DNA from: Coprobacter secundus
GTDB taxonomy: Bacteria; Bacteroidota; Bacteroidia; Bacteroidales; Coprobacteraceae
Reading direction: 5' to 3'
Length of the DNA: 64,000 bases
Assembly: GCA_000803105.1 (NCBI GenBank)
Contig: JTDA01000001.1
Span: 434,001 to 498,000, forward strand
A model generated the notes under the pieces. It had not been told where the DNA came from and made no database searches. It was given only the letters and a program-made list of their open reading frames with translations. A program made the translations under genes and the position numbers. Position 1 is the first letter of the stretch. Each line of letters opens with the position of its first letter. Below are positions 10,492 to 19,770 of the stretch, piece by piece.

Positions 10492-11225
10492 TGAAAAAGA
10501 TATTTAAGTACATACTCGTAAGCCTGATGCCCATCTATTTGATTGTAACACTGGCTCTTTATGCTCCCGAAACCGGGAACATAAAATGCACACGCGTTCA
10601 CATCGAGCTGGCAGACAGCCTGGAGACCCATTTCACTTCAGTAAAAGAGATTCAACGGGAAATTATGGATAAAGGAATAAACCCGATAGGAAAACTTTAT
10701 TCACGAATAAACACCGAAAAAATGGAAAATGTACTTAAAAAAAATCAACTTATTGCCTCTGCCGAATGCTTCAAAACTCCATGCGGCACTGTACATATAA
10801 GACTGACCCAACGAATACCCATACTCAGAGTCATAAGTAACGGGGAAAATTATTATATCGACAAAGATGCCCAGATAATGCCTACTTCGGGAAACTTTAC
10901 CGCATATCTGCCACTTGCTACAGGATACATAAATAAAGCATATGCAAAAAATAAATTATACCCTTTAGCCCATTTTCTTGACCAAGATGAATTCTGGAAT
11001 GCTCAAATAGAGCAAATCTATGTCTCTCCTGAACAAGAGATTGAATTGATACCAAGAGTGGGTGATAATTTGATACTTTTAGGAAAAATAGATAACTTTG
11101 AACGGAAACTGGCAAATTTACGTTGTCTTTATGAACAAGCTCTGCCTAAAGTAGGTTGGAACAAATACGATACTATAAACATTAAATACGAAAACCAGGT
11201 GATATGCACCCGGAGAGCTTTATAA
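10491..11225 (+). CDS. ftsQ: FtsQ/DivIB-like cell division protein
   Basis: A 244-residue protein with one N-terminal membrane segment (about residues 5-24) and a periplasmic region consistent with POTRA and FtsQ beta domains. FtsQ links FtsL/FtsB to the divisome. Sequence is weakly conserved, so the call rests on topology and on its place between murC and ftsA. The start codon overlaps the murC stop. Confidence 0.8.
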   Translation: MKKIFKYILVSLMPIYLIVTLALYAPETGNIKCTRVHIELADSLETHFTSVKEIQREIMDKGINPIGKLYSRINTEKMENVLKKNQLIASAECFKTPCGTVHIRLTQRIPILRVISNGENYYIDKDAQIMPTSGNFTAYLPLATGYINKAYAKNKLYPLAHFLDQDEFWNAQIEQIYVSPEQEIELIPRVGDNLILLGKIDNFERKLANLRCLYEQALPKVGWNKYDTINIKYENQVICTRRAL

Positions 11226-11234
11226 CAAAACGCT

Positions 11235-12557
11235 ATGGACGCAGAAAAATATATTGCAGCAATTGAACTCGGAACCTCGAAAATCATAGGTATAGTAGGG
11301 CAAAAAAACGAGGATGGCACTCTACAGGTGTTGGCAATCGAACGAGAAGAATCATCCGGATGTATAAAGCGCGGATGTATTCAAAACGTAGAAGAAGCGG
11401 CCAACCGGGTAAAAAAAATCATTACAAAGTTAGGAAATCGAGTTCCTGGCTCCATCAATAAAATGTATGTTGGTGTCGGAGGACAATCGGTACGTACAAT
11501 CAGCCATAAAGTACGCAGGCGTCTGGCCGAAGATACTCCGGTAACAGAAGTACTGATAAATTCTTTACATGCCGAAAGCCGTACATTCCCGGTATTCAAT
11601 GCTGAAATCATGGATGTCGTTCCAAATGAATATTTAATAGACAATCATCTTGAAACTAATCCTGTAGGTACATTTTGCTCCGATATTGAAGCCAATTTGA
11701 AACTCATTATCGGGAGACCGTCTATAAAGAAAAATATAGAACGGTGCCTATTCGAACGCAGCAAGATGCAAATTGCCGGCTACATTATTTCTGCACAGGC
11801 CACAGCAGCGGCATTGCTTACCAGTAACGAAAAAAGTCTGGGCTGCGCATTAATTGATTTCGGGGCCGGAACAACTACTTTGTCCATATATAAAGACGAT
11901 TTGCTCCGATATATGATAACAATCCCGTTCGGAGGGAAAAATATAACGAAAGACATCGGGACATTAAACGTTTTGGATACCGATGCTGAAAAACTCAAAA
12001 TTGCATTCGGTAGTGCAATCAGCACTCCTATCACGGAAAAAGGCATTCGGCAATTAGGCATAGACGGACTCGATTCCTCAAAAATAAAATATCAGGACCT
12101 CTGTCATGTAATAGAAGCCCGTATTGAAGAAATCGTGGAGAATGTAAAAGAGCAAATTGACGCTTCGGGATACGCTGACCAGCTTTCAGCCGGAATTATT
12201 ATTACCGGTGGGGCATCCCAGTTACGGGAACTTCCCGAATTGCTTCACCAAAAAACCGGATTAGAAGTAAAAAGAGGTACCTTGCAAAAGAATATATCAT
12301 TCGCCAACCGTGCCGAAGCAGGAAATCCAGCATATTCTCAAGCAATAGGACTATTATTGCTCGGAGAAGAAAACTGTATGACTAAAAAAGTCTCCGTAAC
12401 CGAGACTGAACCAGAAGTCGTTACACCTCCGGCTCAAAAAGAAAAACCGAAAAAAACGCCCAAACCTCCTAAAGACCCAGACGGCCCTTCTTGGTGGAAA
12501 AATCTAAAAAACAAGGCAGAACAACTTTTTGACGAGAATGATGCCAAACTTTCTTAA
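11235..12557 (+). CDS. ftsA: FtsA, actin-like divisome protein
   Basis: A 440-residue actin-fold ATPase that tethers FtsZ filaments to the membrane. Actin-family phosphate loops are visible: AIELGTSKIIGIVG near the N-terminus, ALIDFGAGTTTLSIY around residue 210 and ITGGASQLRELPEL near 320. A proline- and lysine-rich linker (about 390-420) precedes a short terminal amphipathic region (WWKNLKNKAEQLF) that is probably the membrane-targeting helix. It directly precedes ftsZ. Confidence 0.93.
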   Translation: MDAEKYIAAIELGTSKIIGIVGQKNEDGTLQVLAIEREESSGCIKRGCIQNVEEAANRVKKIITKLGNRVPGSINKMYVGVGGQSVRTISHKVRRRLAEDTPVTEVLINSLHAESRTFPVFNAEIMDVVPNEYLIDNHLETNPVGTFCSDIEANLKLIIGRPSIKKNIERCLFERSKMQIAGYIISAQATAAALLTSNEKSLGCALIDFGAGTTTLSIYKDDLLRYMITIPFGGKNITKDIGTLNVLDTDAEKLKIAFGSAISTPITEKGIRQLGIDGLDSSKIKYQDLCHVIEARIEEIVENVKEQIDASGYADQLSAGIIITGGASQLRELPELLHQKTGLEVKRGTLQKNISFANRAEAGNPAYSQAIGLLLLGEENCMTKKVSVTETEPEVVTPPAQKEKPKKTPKPPKDPDGPSWWKNLKNKAEQLFDENDAKLS

Positions 12558-12601
12558 TAACGAATCATAAAAACAAAAAAGTAATTTAACAATATACAAC
12601 C

Positions 12602-13936
12602 ATGGACGAATTGACGGATAACTTACCGTGGGATTTCCCCGGGCCACAAAGTACTCCTTCCATTATAAAAGTAATCGGAGTTGGAGGTGGAGGTGGAAAT
12701 GCTGTAAGCCATATGTATAAAGAGGGTATACAAGATGTAACGTTCGTCTTATGTAATACCGATAACCAAGCCTTGTTACGATCCGAAGTTCCCCGCAAAG
12801 TACAATTGGGGAAAACAACGACCGAAGGCCTCGGAGCAGGAAACCGACCTGAACGCGCTCGACTGGCGGCAGAAGAAAGCATCGATGAAATAAAAGACCT
12901 TTTCAACGACGGTACCAAGATGGTATTCATCACTGCCGGTATGGGAGGAGGAACAGGAACCGGAGCCGGGCCGGTCATTGCAAAAATAGCAAAAGAATTA
13001 GATATTCTTACTGTCGGTATCGTCACCATACCTTTCCTGTTTGAAGGAGAACGCAAAATATTGCAAGCACGCGAAGGGGTGAAAGAAATGGAACAATACG
13101 TCGACGCGCTATTAGTCATCAATAACGAGAATCTACGAAAGATATATCCCGACCTCGACTTTCTCAACGCCTTCGGCAAAGCCGACGATACACTGACTAT
13201 CGCAGCCAAAAGTATCGCAGAAATTATCACGGTAGAGGGACATATCAATTTGGACTTTGCCGATGTAAACTCTATTCTCAAAAACGGAGGTAAAGCCATC
13301 ATGAGTTCTGGTTACGGCTCCGGCGAGAAACGTGTATCAAAAGCTATACAAGATGCCCTTAATTCTCCGCTTCTCAATGACAGCGATATATACGACGCTA
13401 AAAAGATACTATTCAACCTCTATTTTAGCAGTACCAACCAGATAAAAATGGAAGAGATAAACGAGGTAAACTCTTTCATGGCAAAATTTGGGAAAAATGT
13501 TGAAGTTATTTGGGGAGCAGCCATTGATGACAGCCTGGAAGAAACCGTAAAGATCATCATACTGGCTACAGGATTCAAAGACGGGGCATCCATGGCTTCA
13601 CAAAACTTTATCGATCCGTTCGAACAGCAAAACGAAGAATCCTTCAATGATACTCAAGATTCTATCACAGAGATGTATGGGCCCGAAGCTGCAAAGGAAA
13701 TAGAAAGGAACAGGGTCAGAGCATCTTTTATGATATTAAAAGCCGAGCAAATGGACGACGATGCTTTACTTGAATTGCTCGATAAGTCCCCTACATACAA
13801 TCGCGACCCGCAATTTGCTGCCCGCTTAGCCATCAACAGCAAATCGGCACAAAACAACGAGCCGGCTCCGTCGGCCCTACAATCATCCGCCAATGCGAAT
13901 ACAACAGGGACAACAGAAGGAACAATACGTTTTTAA
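12602..13936 (+). CDS. ftsZ: FtsZ, tubulin-like division GTPase
   Basis: A 444-residue GTPase that forms the cytokinetic Z-ring. The GTP-binding signature GGGTGTGAGPV is at about residues 119-129, preceded by VIGVGGGGGNAV and CNTDNQAL. The catalytic T7 loop region (NLDFADVNSIL) is present. A flexible linker and a terminal segment follow residue 330. It is 44 bases after ftsA. Confidence 0.97.
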   Translation: MDELTDNLPWDFPGPQSTPSIIKVIGVGGGGGNAVSHMYKEGIQDVTFVLCNTDNQALLRSEVPRKVQLGKTTTEGLGAGNRPERARLAAEESIDEIKDLFNDGTKMVFITAGMGGGTGTGAGPVIAKIAKELDILTVGIVTIPFLFEGERKILQAREGVKEMEQYVDALLVINNENLRKIYPDLDFLNAFGKADDTLTIAAKSIAEIITVEGHINLDFADVNSILKNGGKAIMSSGYGSGEKRVSKAIQDALNSPLLNDSDIYDAKKILFNLYFSSTNQIKMEEINEVNSFMAKFGKNVEVIWGAAIDDSLEETVKIIILATGFKDGASMASQNFIDPFEQQNEESFNDTQDSITEMYGPEAAKEIERNRVRASFMILKAEQMDDDALLELLDKSPTYNRDPQFAARLAINSKSAQNNEPAPSALQSSANANTTGTTEGTIRF

Positions 13937-13969
13937 AGTAGTATAACATCATTAAAATCAGAATATAAA

Positions 13970-14419
13970 ATGAATTTATTTGATCAAATCAGTAATGACA
14001 TAAAAAATGCCATGCTGGCTAAAGACAAATTGAGACTGGAAACTTTAAGAGGAATAAAAAAAGAATTTCTGGAAGCAAAAACGGCTAAAGGTTCAGACGG
14101 TGAGCTATCGGATGACATAGCAATGAAAATACTGGTAAAAATGGTAAAACAGCGTAAAGACAGCGCTCAAATATATATAGAACAAAACCGTCCGGAATTG
14201 GCTGAAAGCGAATTAGGCGAAGCTAAAGTCATTGAAGAATATCTCCCGAAACAAATGACTGAAGCAGAACTGGAAGCCGAATTGAAAAATATTATCGCTG
14301 AAGTAGGTGCAACATCAGCCAAGGATATGGGAAAAGTAATGGGTGTTGCCAGTAAAAAATTGGCCGGACGTGCCGAAGGGAAGGCTATCTCTGCCAAAGT
14401 AAAAGAACTATTAGCCTGA
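13970..14419 (+). CDS. GatB/YqeY domain protein
   Basis: A 149-residue cytoplasmic protein of the YqeY family, related to the tail of GatB, the amidotransferase subunit that binds tRNA. Seen features are the N-terminal helical segment (AMLAKDKLRLETLRGIKKEF), the EEYLPKQM motif and the C-terminal GKVMGVASKKLAGRAEGK segment. The role of free-standing YqeY proteins is not established. It lies between ftsZ and serS, so it is probably co-transcribed with them. Confidence 0.85.
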   Translation: MNLFDQISNDIKNAMLAKDKLRLETLRGIKKEFLEAKTAKGSDGELSDDIAMKILVKMVKQRKDSAQIYIEQNRPELAESELGEAKVIEEYLPKQMTEAELEAELKNIIAEVGATSAKDMGKVMGVASKKLAGRAEGKAISAKVKELLA

Positions 14420-14459
14420 TAAATATCAGACATATCACAAATACAAACATCATATTTAT

Positions 14460-15731
14460 ATGTTAACACTGGCTGCAATAAAAGAAAATCCGGAAGAAAT
14501 TGTCCGGAAATTAGCCAAAAAGCATTTCGATGCCAAAGAGCTTATTAATAAAGTATTAGATTTAGATAAAACCCGACGCAACTCCCAATCCGAATTAGAT
14601 GCACGTCTGGCAACTCTGAAAAACCTTTCGGGCCAAATAGGCAAATTAATGAAAGAAGGTAAAAAAGAAGAAGCAGAAAAAGTAAAAACCGAAGTTGCCA
14701 GTTTAAAAGAAGGAAATGTTGCATTAGAATCGGCTATGAACGATGCAGAAAAACAGATTACTGATATTCTGCTTTCTATTCCGAATACTCCTTGTGATGC
14801 AGTTCCTGAAGGCCGTACAGCCGAAGATAATATTGTAGAAAAAAGCGGTGGAACAATTCCCGACCTTCCGGAAGACGCTCTTCCTCACTGGGAACTGGCA
14901 AAAAAATATGACCTCATCGATTTCGAATTAGGAGTGAAAATCACGGGAGCGGGATTTCCCGTATATAAAGGGAAAGGTGCTCGCCTTCAACGTGCTCTCA
15001 TCAGTTTCTTTTTGGACAATGCACGGGAAGCCGGCTATCTCGAAATACAACCTCCTTATGTCGTAAATGCAGCATCCGGATACGGAACCGGACAATTGCC
15101 CGATAAAGAAGGACAAATGTACCATTGTAACGAAGACGACTTGTATTTGATACCGACAGCCGAAGTCCCGGTCACCAATCTGTACCGAGATGTTATTTTA
15201 AATGAATCGGATCTGCCTATAAAAAATACAGCATACTCTGCATGCTTCCGCCGAGAAGCCGGCTCTTACGGTAAAGATGTACGAGGGTTGAATCGTCTCC
15301 ATCAGTTCGATAAAGTTGAGATTGTTCAGATACAACATCCTGACCATTCTTATGAAGCTCTTCAGGAGATGATTGACTATGTACAAACGTTAGTCGAAAA
15401 ACTCGAACTCCCGTGGCACATCCTTCGCCTCTGCGGTGGAGATATGAGTTTCACATCTGCCATTACCTTCGACTTCGAAGTATTCTCCGCTGCCCAAAAA
15501 CGTTGGCTGGAAGTAAGTTCGGTATCCAATTTCGAAAGTTATCAAGCCAACCGCCTGAAATGCCGTTTCAAGGGCACCGATAAAAAAACAAGACTGGTAC
15601 ACACTTTGAATGGCAGTGCTCTGGCTTTGCCTCGTATAGTTGCCGCACTATTGGAAAATAACCAGACTCCCGAAGGCATACGTATCCCCAAGGCCCTGAT
15701 CCCTTATACGGGATTTGACATCATCGACTAA
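14460..15731 (+). CDS. serS: Seryl-tRNA synthetase
   Basis: A 423-residue class II aminoacyl-tRNA synthetase charging tRNA-Ser. The N-terminal ~100 residues form the antiparallel coiled-coil arm that contacts the tRNA. Class II motif 2 (CFRREAGSYGKDVRGLNRLHQF) and motif 3 (NGSALALPRIVAALLEN) are visible, as is the TAEVPVTN serine-site segment. Length is normal. A strong terminator lies 23 bases after the stop, so serS is the last gene of this run. Confidence 0.97.
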   Translation: MLTLAAIKENPEEIVRKLAKKHFDAKELINKVLDLDKTRRNSQSELDARLATLKNLSGQIGKLMKEGKKEEAEKVKTEVASLKEGNVALESAMNDAEKQITDILLSIPNTPCDAVPEGRTAEDNIVEKSGGTIPDLPEDALPHWELAKKYDLIDFELGVKITGAGFPVYKGKGARLQRALISFFLDNAREAGYLEIQPPYVVNAASGYGTGQLPDKEGQMYHCNEDDLYLIPTAEVPVTNLYRDVILNESDLPIKNTAYSACFRREAGSYGKDVRGLNRLHQFDKVEIVQIQHPDHSYEALQEMIDYVQTLVEKLELPWHILRLCGGDMSFTSAITFDFEVFSAAQKRWLEVSSVSNFESYQANRLKCRFKGTDKKTRLVHTLNGSALALPRIVAALLENNQTPEGIRIPKALIPYTGFDIID

Positions 15732-15754
15732 TCTCAATTGTTCCATACTCATCA

Positions 15755-15789
15755 AAAAAGAGGGTAACCATTTTGGATACCCTCTTTTT
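15755..15789. terminator. Bidirectional rho-independent terminator
   Basis: A 12-bp stem pairs AAAAAGAGGGTA with TACCCTCTTTTT around an 11-base loop. It has a T-run on either strand, so it can end serS transcription and the convergent GH172 gene. Confidence 0.85.
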
Positions 15790-15815
15790 ATATGGATATT
15801 CAATTTCTCTCTAAT

Positions 15816-16991
15816 TCACCATTTTGGAATCTCCAGATCGTCCTTACTCGGTAGAGAAGGAAATTTCGCATGCGGTTCCGTCTGATACCAGAAAGAAGTC
15901 GACGAAATATCCGAATGTTGATTATTGTACCGCCCATCATGACGCCAGCCCAAATCCTGAATAGTTACTCTCAAATTTTTATCAAAACGTATCGGGTCCA
16001 AAACATGCCAGCGATACATACCAAAACTGGTCACCGCCCGGTACAAACCATCCGGCCGAATCACCTGATGAAATCCGGCATAAGGTGTCGTAAATTCCTG
16101 ATATTGGTGCGTCTTCTGGTTTTCAAAATTATAAGAGCCACAAAAATAGTCTTCTGTCCCTGTTCCGCAAATCGTAGGATATTTTGTATCACCATCCATA
16201 TAAAATTTAATCTCACCTTCCCCCCACCAGCAATTATCATTTACTCGCCATGCCAAATAAGTGCCGACATACTGGCCTTTTCCTTTAACCCCATCAATCA
16301 AGGTGTGAATAGACCCCTTTGTTGGATTGGAGCGACGGAACTGCGCATGGAAATATCCCTCATCTTCAGGAACATCCGTCAACGTATAATTGATTTGGTA
16401 ATATAGACGCATATCTTCTACAGTATTTATATTTTCAATCGTTATGCGGGCTTTTTTCCGAAAGGGCATTTTCCAATAACAGTTAAACGCACTTCCCGGA
16501 TTCACACACACCGCCAATGAAGATAATTGGGCATATTCATTATAAGCACTTGCAAAGAAATCACCCACAGGACATTCCACTGAAGGTTCTTTTTCATCAT
16601 CCCAATACATACGTAAAATAGAGAAACGCCAATTTCCTGTCGGAGTCATCCATATCTGCTGAATAGCTCCCGGCCCTTCTATTTCTGCAATCGTAATCGT
16701 CTCACCAGGATTTACAATAATATAAGGATTCACTTTCCAGCCTTTGCCCAGTGTTCGGGCACAATTAGCAGAATTCGCTTTATTTCTTATCCCTTTATCT
16801 TTTACCGGATCGGCCATACCGCCTTTTCCTGATTCTCCGGTAAAATTTTCAGGGCTGATAGAACGCGTTTTTGCATCCGACAAGCGGGACAAATTTCCCA
16901 TATTCATATCCAGCCCATTGAATGAGTATTTTTGAGCATAACCCCAAAAACACATACTTAAAACTAAAAATAAAAATGTTACTTTTCTCAT
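15816..16991 (-). CDS. Secreted DUF2961 / GH172-family protein
   Basis: A 391-residue protein with a signal peptide (about residues 1-19, cleaved after YAQ). It matches the DUF2961 family, now glycoside hydrolase family 172, whose characterized members act on fructofuranose or arabinofuranose linkages. Visible family features are the GPGAIQQIWMTP segment, ILRMYWDDEKEPSVECPVGDFF, and the GTGTEDYFCGSYNF motif. The exact substrate cannot be told. It is a lone gene on the minus strand with no SusC/SusD partner in view, so it may act in periplasmic glycan turnover. Confidence 0.75.
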   Translation of the reverse strand: MRKVTFLFLVLSMCFWGYAQKYSFNGLDMNMGNLSRLSDAKTRSISPENFTGESGKGGMADPVKDKGIRNKANSANCARTLGKGWKVNPYIIVNPGETITIAEIEGPGAIQQIWMTPTGNWRFSILRMYWDDEKEPSVECPVGDFFASAYNEYAQLSSLAVCVNPGSAFNCYWKMPFRKKARITIENINTVEDMRLYYQINYTLTDVPEDEGYFHAQFRRSNPTKGSIHTLIDGVKGKGQYVGTYLAWRVNDNCWWGEGEIKFYMDGDTKYPTICGTGTEDYFCGSYNFENQKTHQYQEFTTPYAGFHQVIRPDGLYRAVTSFGMYRWHVLDPIRFDKNLRVTIQDLGWRHDGRYNNQHSDISSTSFWYQTEPHAKFPSLPSKDDLEIPKW

Positions 16992-17163
16992 GGTTTACAC
17001 GTCTTTATTAGTACACACACTTATATAAATTGAACATCCATTCAATAAGAATTCTTACCATACAATAAGAAAAAATATCTTGGCTCTTGACAATACAAAT
17101 ATCAGTCAAATAATAACCAAACCGAATATTTACGCAATTTATAAAAAAATTAGTTTTTACTCA

Positions 17164-17190
17164 AAAAATCGTCTCTACTAAACGATTTTT
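17164..17190 (-). terminator. Terminator of the DUF3109 gene
   Basis: A 9-bp perfect stem (AAAAATCGT with ACGATTTTT) and a 9-base loop lie just beyond the stop of the DUF3109 gene. On the minus strand it ends in a T-run. Confidence 0.7.
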
Positions 17191-17198
17191 CTGAAAAT

Positions 17199-17798
17199 TC
17201 AATCATCTTGAGCCTTTTGACGTTCGTATTCAATAGCAACTTCACAAAGTTCATTATACCACACTTCTCCAAACTTTCGGATCAATGGTTCTTTCAAAAA
17301 CTGATAAACTTTTACACCCTCTTTACGCCCCAAAACCTCTGCTGCTTTACAAATTTTCCAACGGTTATAATTCACTGCAGTAAAACCACTATATTTCTTC
17401 GTCCGTATCGGATACAAATGACATGATATGGGCTTATAAAAATCGATTCGCCCTTCCTTATATGCTTTTTCTATGGCACAATAACACATGCCATTAGCCC
17501 CATAACAGGTAAAAACACAATCCTTACCATTTACTATAGACGTAACCACATCACCTTCCTGGTCAATATAAGCAACTCCTTGTTCTCGAATGACAGACTG
17601 TGCTGCAGGTAACAAATCATCCCAAATAACCGGTAATATGTCTTTAAGCTTTTGCCGCTCCTCTTCCTCCAAAGGTGCACCGGCATCTCCCTCAATACAA
17701 CAAGCCCCCAGACAAGCTTCCAGGTTACATATAAATTCCTTCTCAATAACATCGAGACTAACTAATGTATCTCCTATTTCCAACATAACAGGTTCCAT
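17199..17798 (-). CDS. DUF3109 family cysteine-rich protein
   Basis: About 200 residues from the ATG at 17798. The open frame reaches 17834, but family members begin close to LEIGDTLVSLDVIEKEFICNL, so 17798 or 17786 is preferred. Conserved cysteines appear as CNLEACLGACCIEGDAGAPL, then CVFTCYGANGMCYCAIE and CHLYPIRTKK. These resemble the Cys-rich, putatively metal-binding YkgJ-type proteins. Function unknown. It stands downstream of gpmI on the same strand and may be read from the same transcript. Confidence 0.75.
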   Translation of the reverse strand: MEPVMLEIGDTLVSLDVIEKEFICNLEACLGACCIEGDAGAPLEEEERQKLKDILPVIWDDLLPAAQSVIREQGVAYIDQEGDVVTSIVNGKDCVFTCYGANGMCYCAIEKAYKEGRIDFYKPISCHLYPIRTKKYSGFTAVNYNRWKICKAAEVLGRKEGVKVYQFLKEPLIRKFGEVWYNELCEVAIEYERQKAQDD

Positions 17799-17816
17799 GT
17801 ATAATAATAAATAACG

Positions 17817-17861
17817 GACAATGAGTAACGGCATTTATCCGCTGCCCGTTGTCCGCTACTA
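17817..17861 (-). other. Hairpin between gpmI and the DUF3109 gene
   Basis: CGGACAA pairs with TTGTCCG, and AACGG with CCGTT nearer the loop. It lies after the gpmI stop on the minus strand. With no T-run it is at best a weak terminator or an mRNA 3'-end stabilizer. Confidence 0.3.
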
Positions 17862-17880
17862 TTTAATCATCGATAACTAT

Positions 17881-19398
17881 TCAGTCTTTAATCAAACAAC
17901 GTCCGGTCATCTCTTTCGGTGGAGTTATTCCCAATATATGACAAATTGAAGGAGCCACATCGGCCAATATTCCGTTTTCGACTTTTGCATCCTTATTATC
18001 TGTCACATACACAAACGGTACGGGATTCAAAGAATGCGCGGTATTCGGAGTCCCGTCCTCATTCAAGGCATGGTCTGCATTACCATGATCGGCAATAATA
18101 ATAGCTTCATAACCGTTAGCTTTAGCCGCTTCGATAGCATCTTTCACACAAGCGTCAACAGCTACCACAGCCTTTTCTATCGCTTCATAAACCCCTGTAT
18201 GACCGACCATATCACCATTGGCATAATTTACAACGATAAAGTCATATTTATTTTCATTAATAGCAGCAACCAATTTCTCTTTCACTTCATATACACTCAT
18301 TTCGGGCTTAAGGTCATAAGTCGCTACTTTAGGAGAAGGAACCAGAATACGGTCTTCACCTTCATATGGAGCTTCACGGCCACCATTAAAGAAGAATGTT
18401 ACGTGTGCATATTTTTCCGTTTCTGCAATATGTAATTGCTTCAATCCTTTAGATGCTATAAACTCACCCAAAGTATTCACAACATTTTCCTTGTCGAAAA
18501 GAATATGGACACCCTTAAATGATGCATCGTAAGGTGTCATGCAATAATATTGCAAATCAGGAATCGTGTACATACCAACTTCGGGCATATCCTGCTGTGT
18601 AAGAACAATCGTTAATTCTTTCGCACGGTCGTTCCGGTAATTGAAGAAAATAACAACATCACCCTCCTTTATCGTTCCGTCAAAATTCGCATTTACGATA
18701 GGTTTTATAAATTCATCAGTTACTCCTTCATCATAAGACTCTTGCATAGCCTGAACCATACAATCAGCTTTCTTGCCCACACCGTTCACCAGCAAATCAT
18801 ATGCTTCTTTTACCCGTTCCCAACGTTTATCACGGTCCATAGCATAATAACGGCCGATAATAGAAGCTATCTTGCCTGCACTCTTGTCGCAATGTGCATA
18901 CAATTGTTCTATAAACCCTTTTCCACTCTTAGGATCAGTATCTCGGCCATCCATGAAACAATGGATAAAAGTATTCTCAATCTGATACTCTTTAGCAATA
19001 TCACAAAGTTTAAATAAATGCTCCAAAGAACTATGTACCCCTCCATCTGAAGTCAGTCCCATAAAATGGATATTCTTCCCGTTTTCTTTAGCATATGTAA
19101 ATGCAGAAATAATTTCCGGATTTTTCAATATACTATTATCTGCACAGGCCCGGTTAATCTTAACCAAATCCTGATATACAACACGTCCCGCACCAATATT
19201 CAAATGTCCTACCTCCGAATTTCCCATTTGTCCGTCAGGCAAACCTACATTTTCGCCCGAAGCTTGTAATTGAGAATTAGGATAGTTTGCCAGCAAAGAA
19301 TCCCAATAAGGAGTAGGAGTATTAAAGATAACATCATCTTTACCGTGGTCACCTATTCCCCACCCATCGAGAATCATCAAAAAAGCTTTCTTGTTCAT
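17881..19398 (-). CDS. gpmI: 2,3-bisphosphoglycerate-independent phosphoglycerate mutase
   Basis: A 505-residue glycolytic enzyme of the alkaline phosphatase superfamily, dependent on two manganese ions, interconverting 3- and 2-phosphoglycerate. The N-terminal metal site (LMILDGWGIG) and the nucleophile region with Ser61 (QMGNSEVGHLNIG) are clear. The late metal ligands are in IIADHGNAD and NTAHSLNPVPF. Length is normal. It is the last chromosomal gene before the ICE, and its promoter overlaps the presumed attachment site. Confidence 0.95.
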   Translation of the reverse strand: MNKKAFLMILDGWGIGDHGKDDVIFNTPTPYWDSLLANYPNSQLQASGENVGLPDGQMGNSEVGHLNIGAGRVVYQDLVKINRACADNSILKNPEIISAFTYAKENGKNIHFMGLTSDGGVHSSLEHLFKLCDIAKEYQIENTFIHCFMDGRDTDPKSGKGFIEQLYAHCDKSAGKIASIIGRYYAMDRDKRWERVKEAYDLLVNGVGKKADCMVQAMQESYDEGVTDEFIKPIVNANFDGTIKEGDVVIFFNYRNDRAKELTIVLTQQDMPEVGMYTIPDLQYYCMTPYDASFKGVHILFDKENVVNTLGEFIASKGLKQLHIAETEKYAHVTFFFNGGREAPYEGEDRILVPSPKVATYDLKPEMSVYEVKEKLVAAINENKYDFIVVNYANGDMVGHTGVYEAIEKAVVAVDACVKDAIEAAKANGYEAIIIADHGNADHALNEDGTPNTAHSLNPVPFVYVTDNKDAKVENGILADVAPSICHILGITPPKEMTGRCLIKD

Positions 19399-19440
19399 TT
19401 GTGTATCTGTTTTATAGTTTTATATCCTATTTTTTCGGAT

Positions 19441-19450
19441 ACAAAGTTAC
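19441..19450 (-). promoter_or_regulatory. gpmI -7 box, also candidate attL core of the ICE
   Basis: On the minus strand GTAACTTTGT contains a TAnnTTTG -7 box (19442-19449), 44 bases before the gpmI start. It matches the published CTnDOT attachment core GTANNTTTGC at nine of ten bases. No -33 TTTG was found at the usual distance. Chromosome-like sequence ends near here and int begins 320 bases further on. The other end of the ICE is outside the window, so the junction is not proved. Confidence 0.4.
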
Positions 19451-19770
19451 TACAAAAAAGTGGAATACGGAAGAATGAAGTAATAGAATTGATTTACAGA
19501 GGTTTCATTTAAGCTGCCGATTCTCTCCAACGCCACCACAATCCTTGCAAAAGCCAAATCAAGACGTCGCTACGTTACTTGTTCGTAACCACACCATATA
19601 AGTGACGAAATGGGTAAGAATGGTAAAACAAGACATTGTGATATAGTGAGTTACTGACAACTCACGCAATAAATCCGGTTACGGAAAAAGATTGCGCCGT
19701 TCCTCCGTGTTTTGCGTACCGACGAAGGATTCTTCACCGACTAATTTTGAACCTAAAAAAATTAAGGACG
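19451..19770. other. ICE left end, non-coding region before int
   Basis: No convincing gene. It holds a perfect dyad GTGAGTT-N6-AACTCAC (19646-19665), which could be a recombinase or Xis arm site, and a TAATTTTG -7-like box at 19742-19749 shortly before the int start. No -33 element at the proper distance was seen. Confidence 0.4.

Noticed and set aside
461..13936. Missing murF, murB and ddl as a sign of a broken division cluster
   Set aside because: The gene order is continuous and all genes are intact; many Bacteroidota keep these genes elsewhere.
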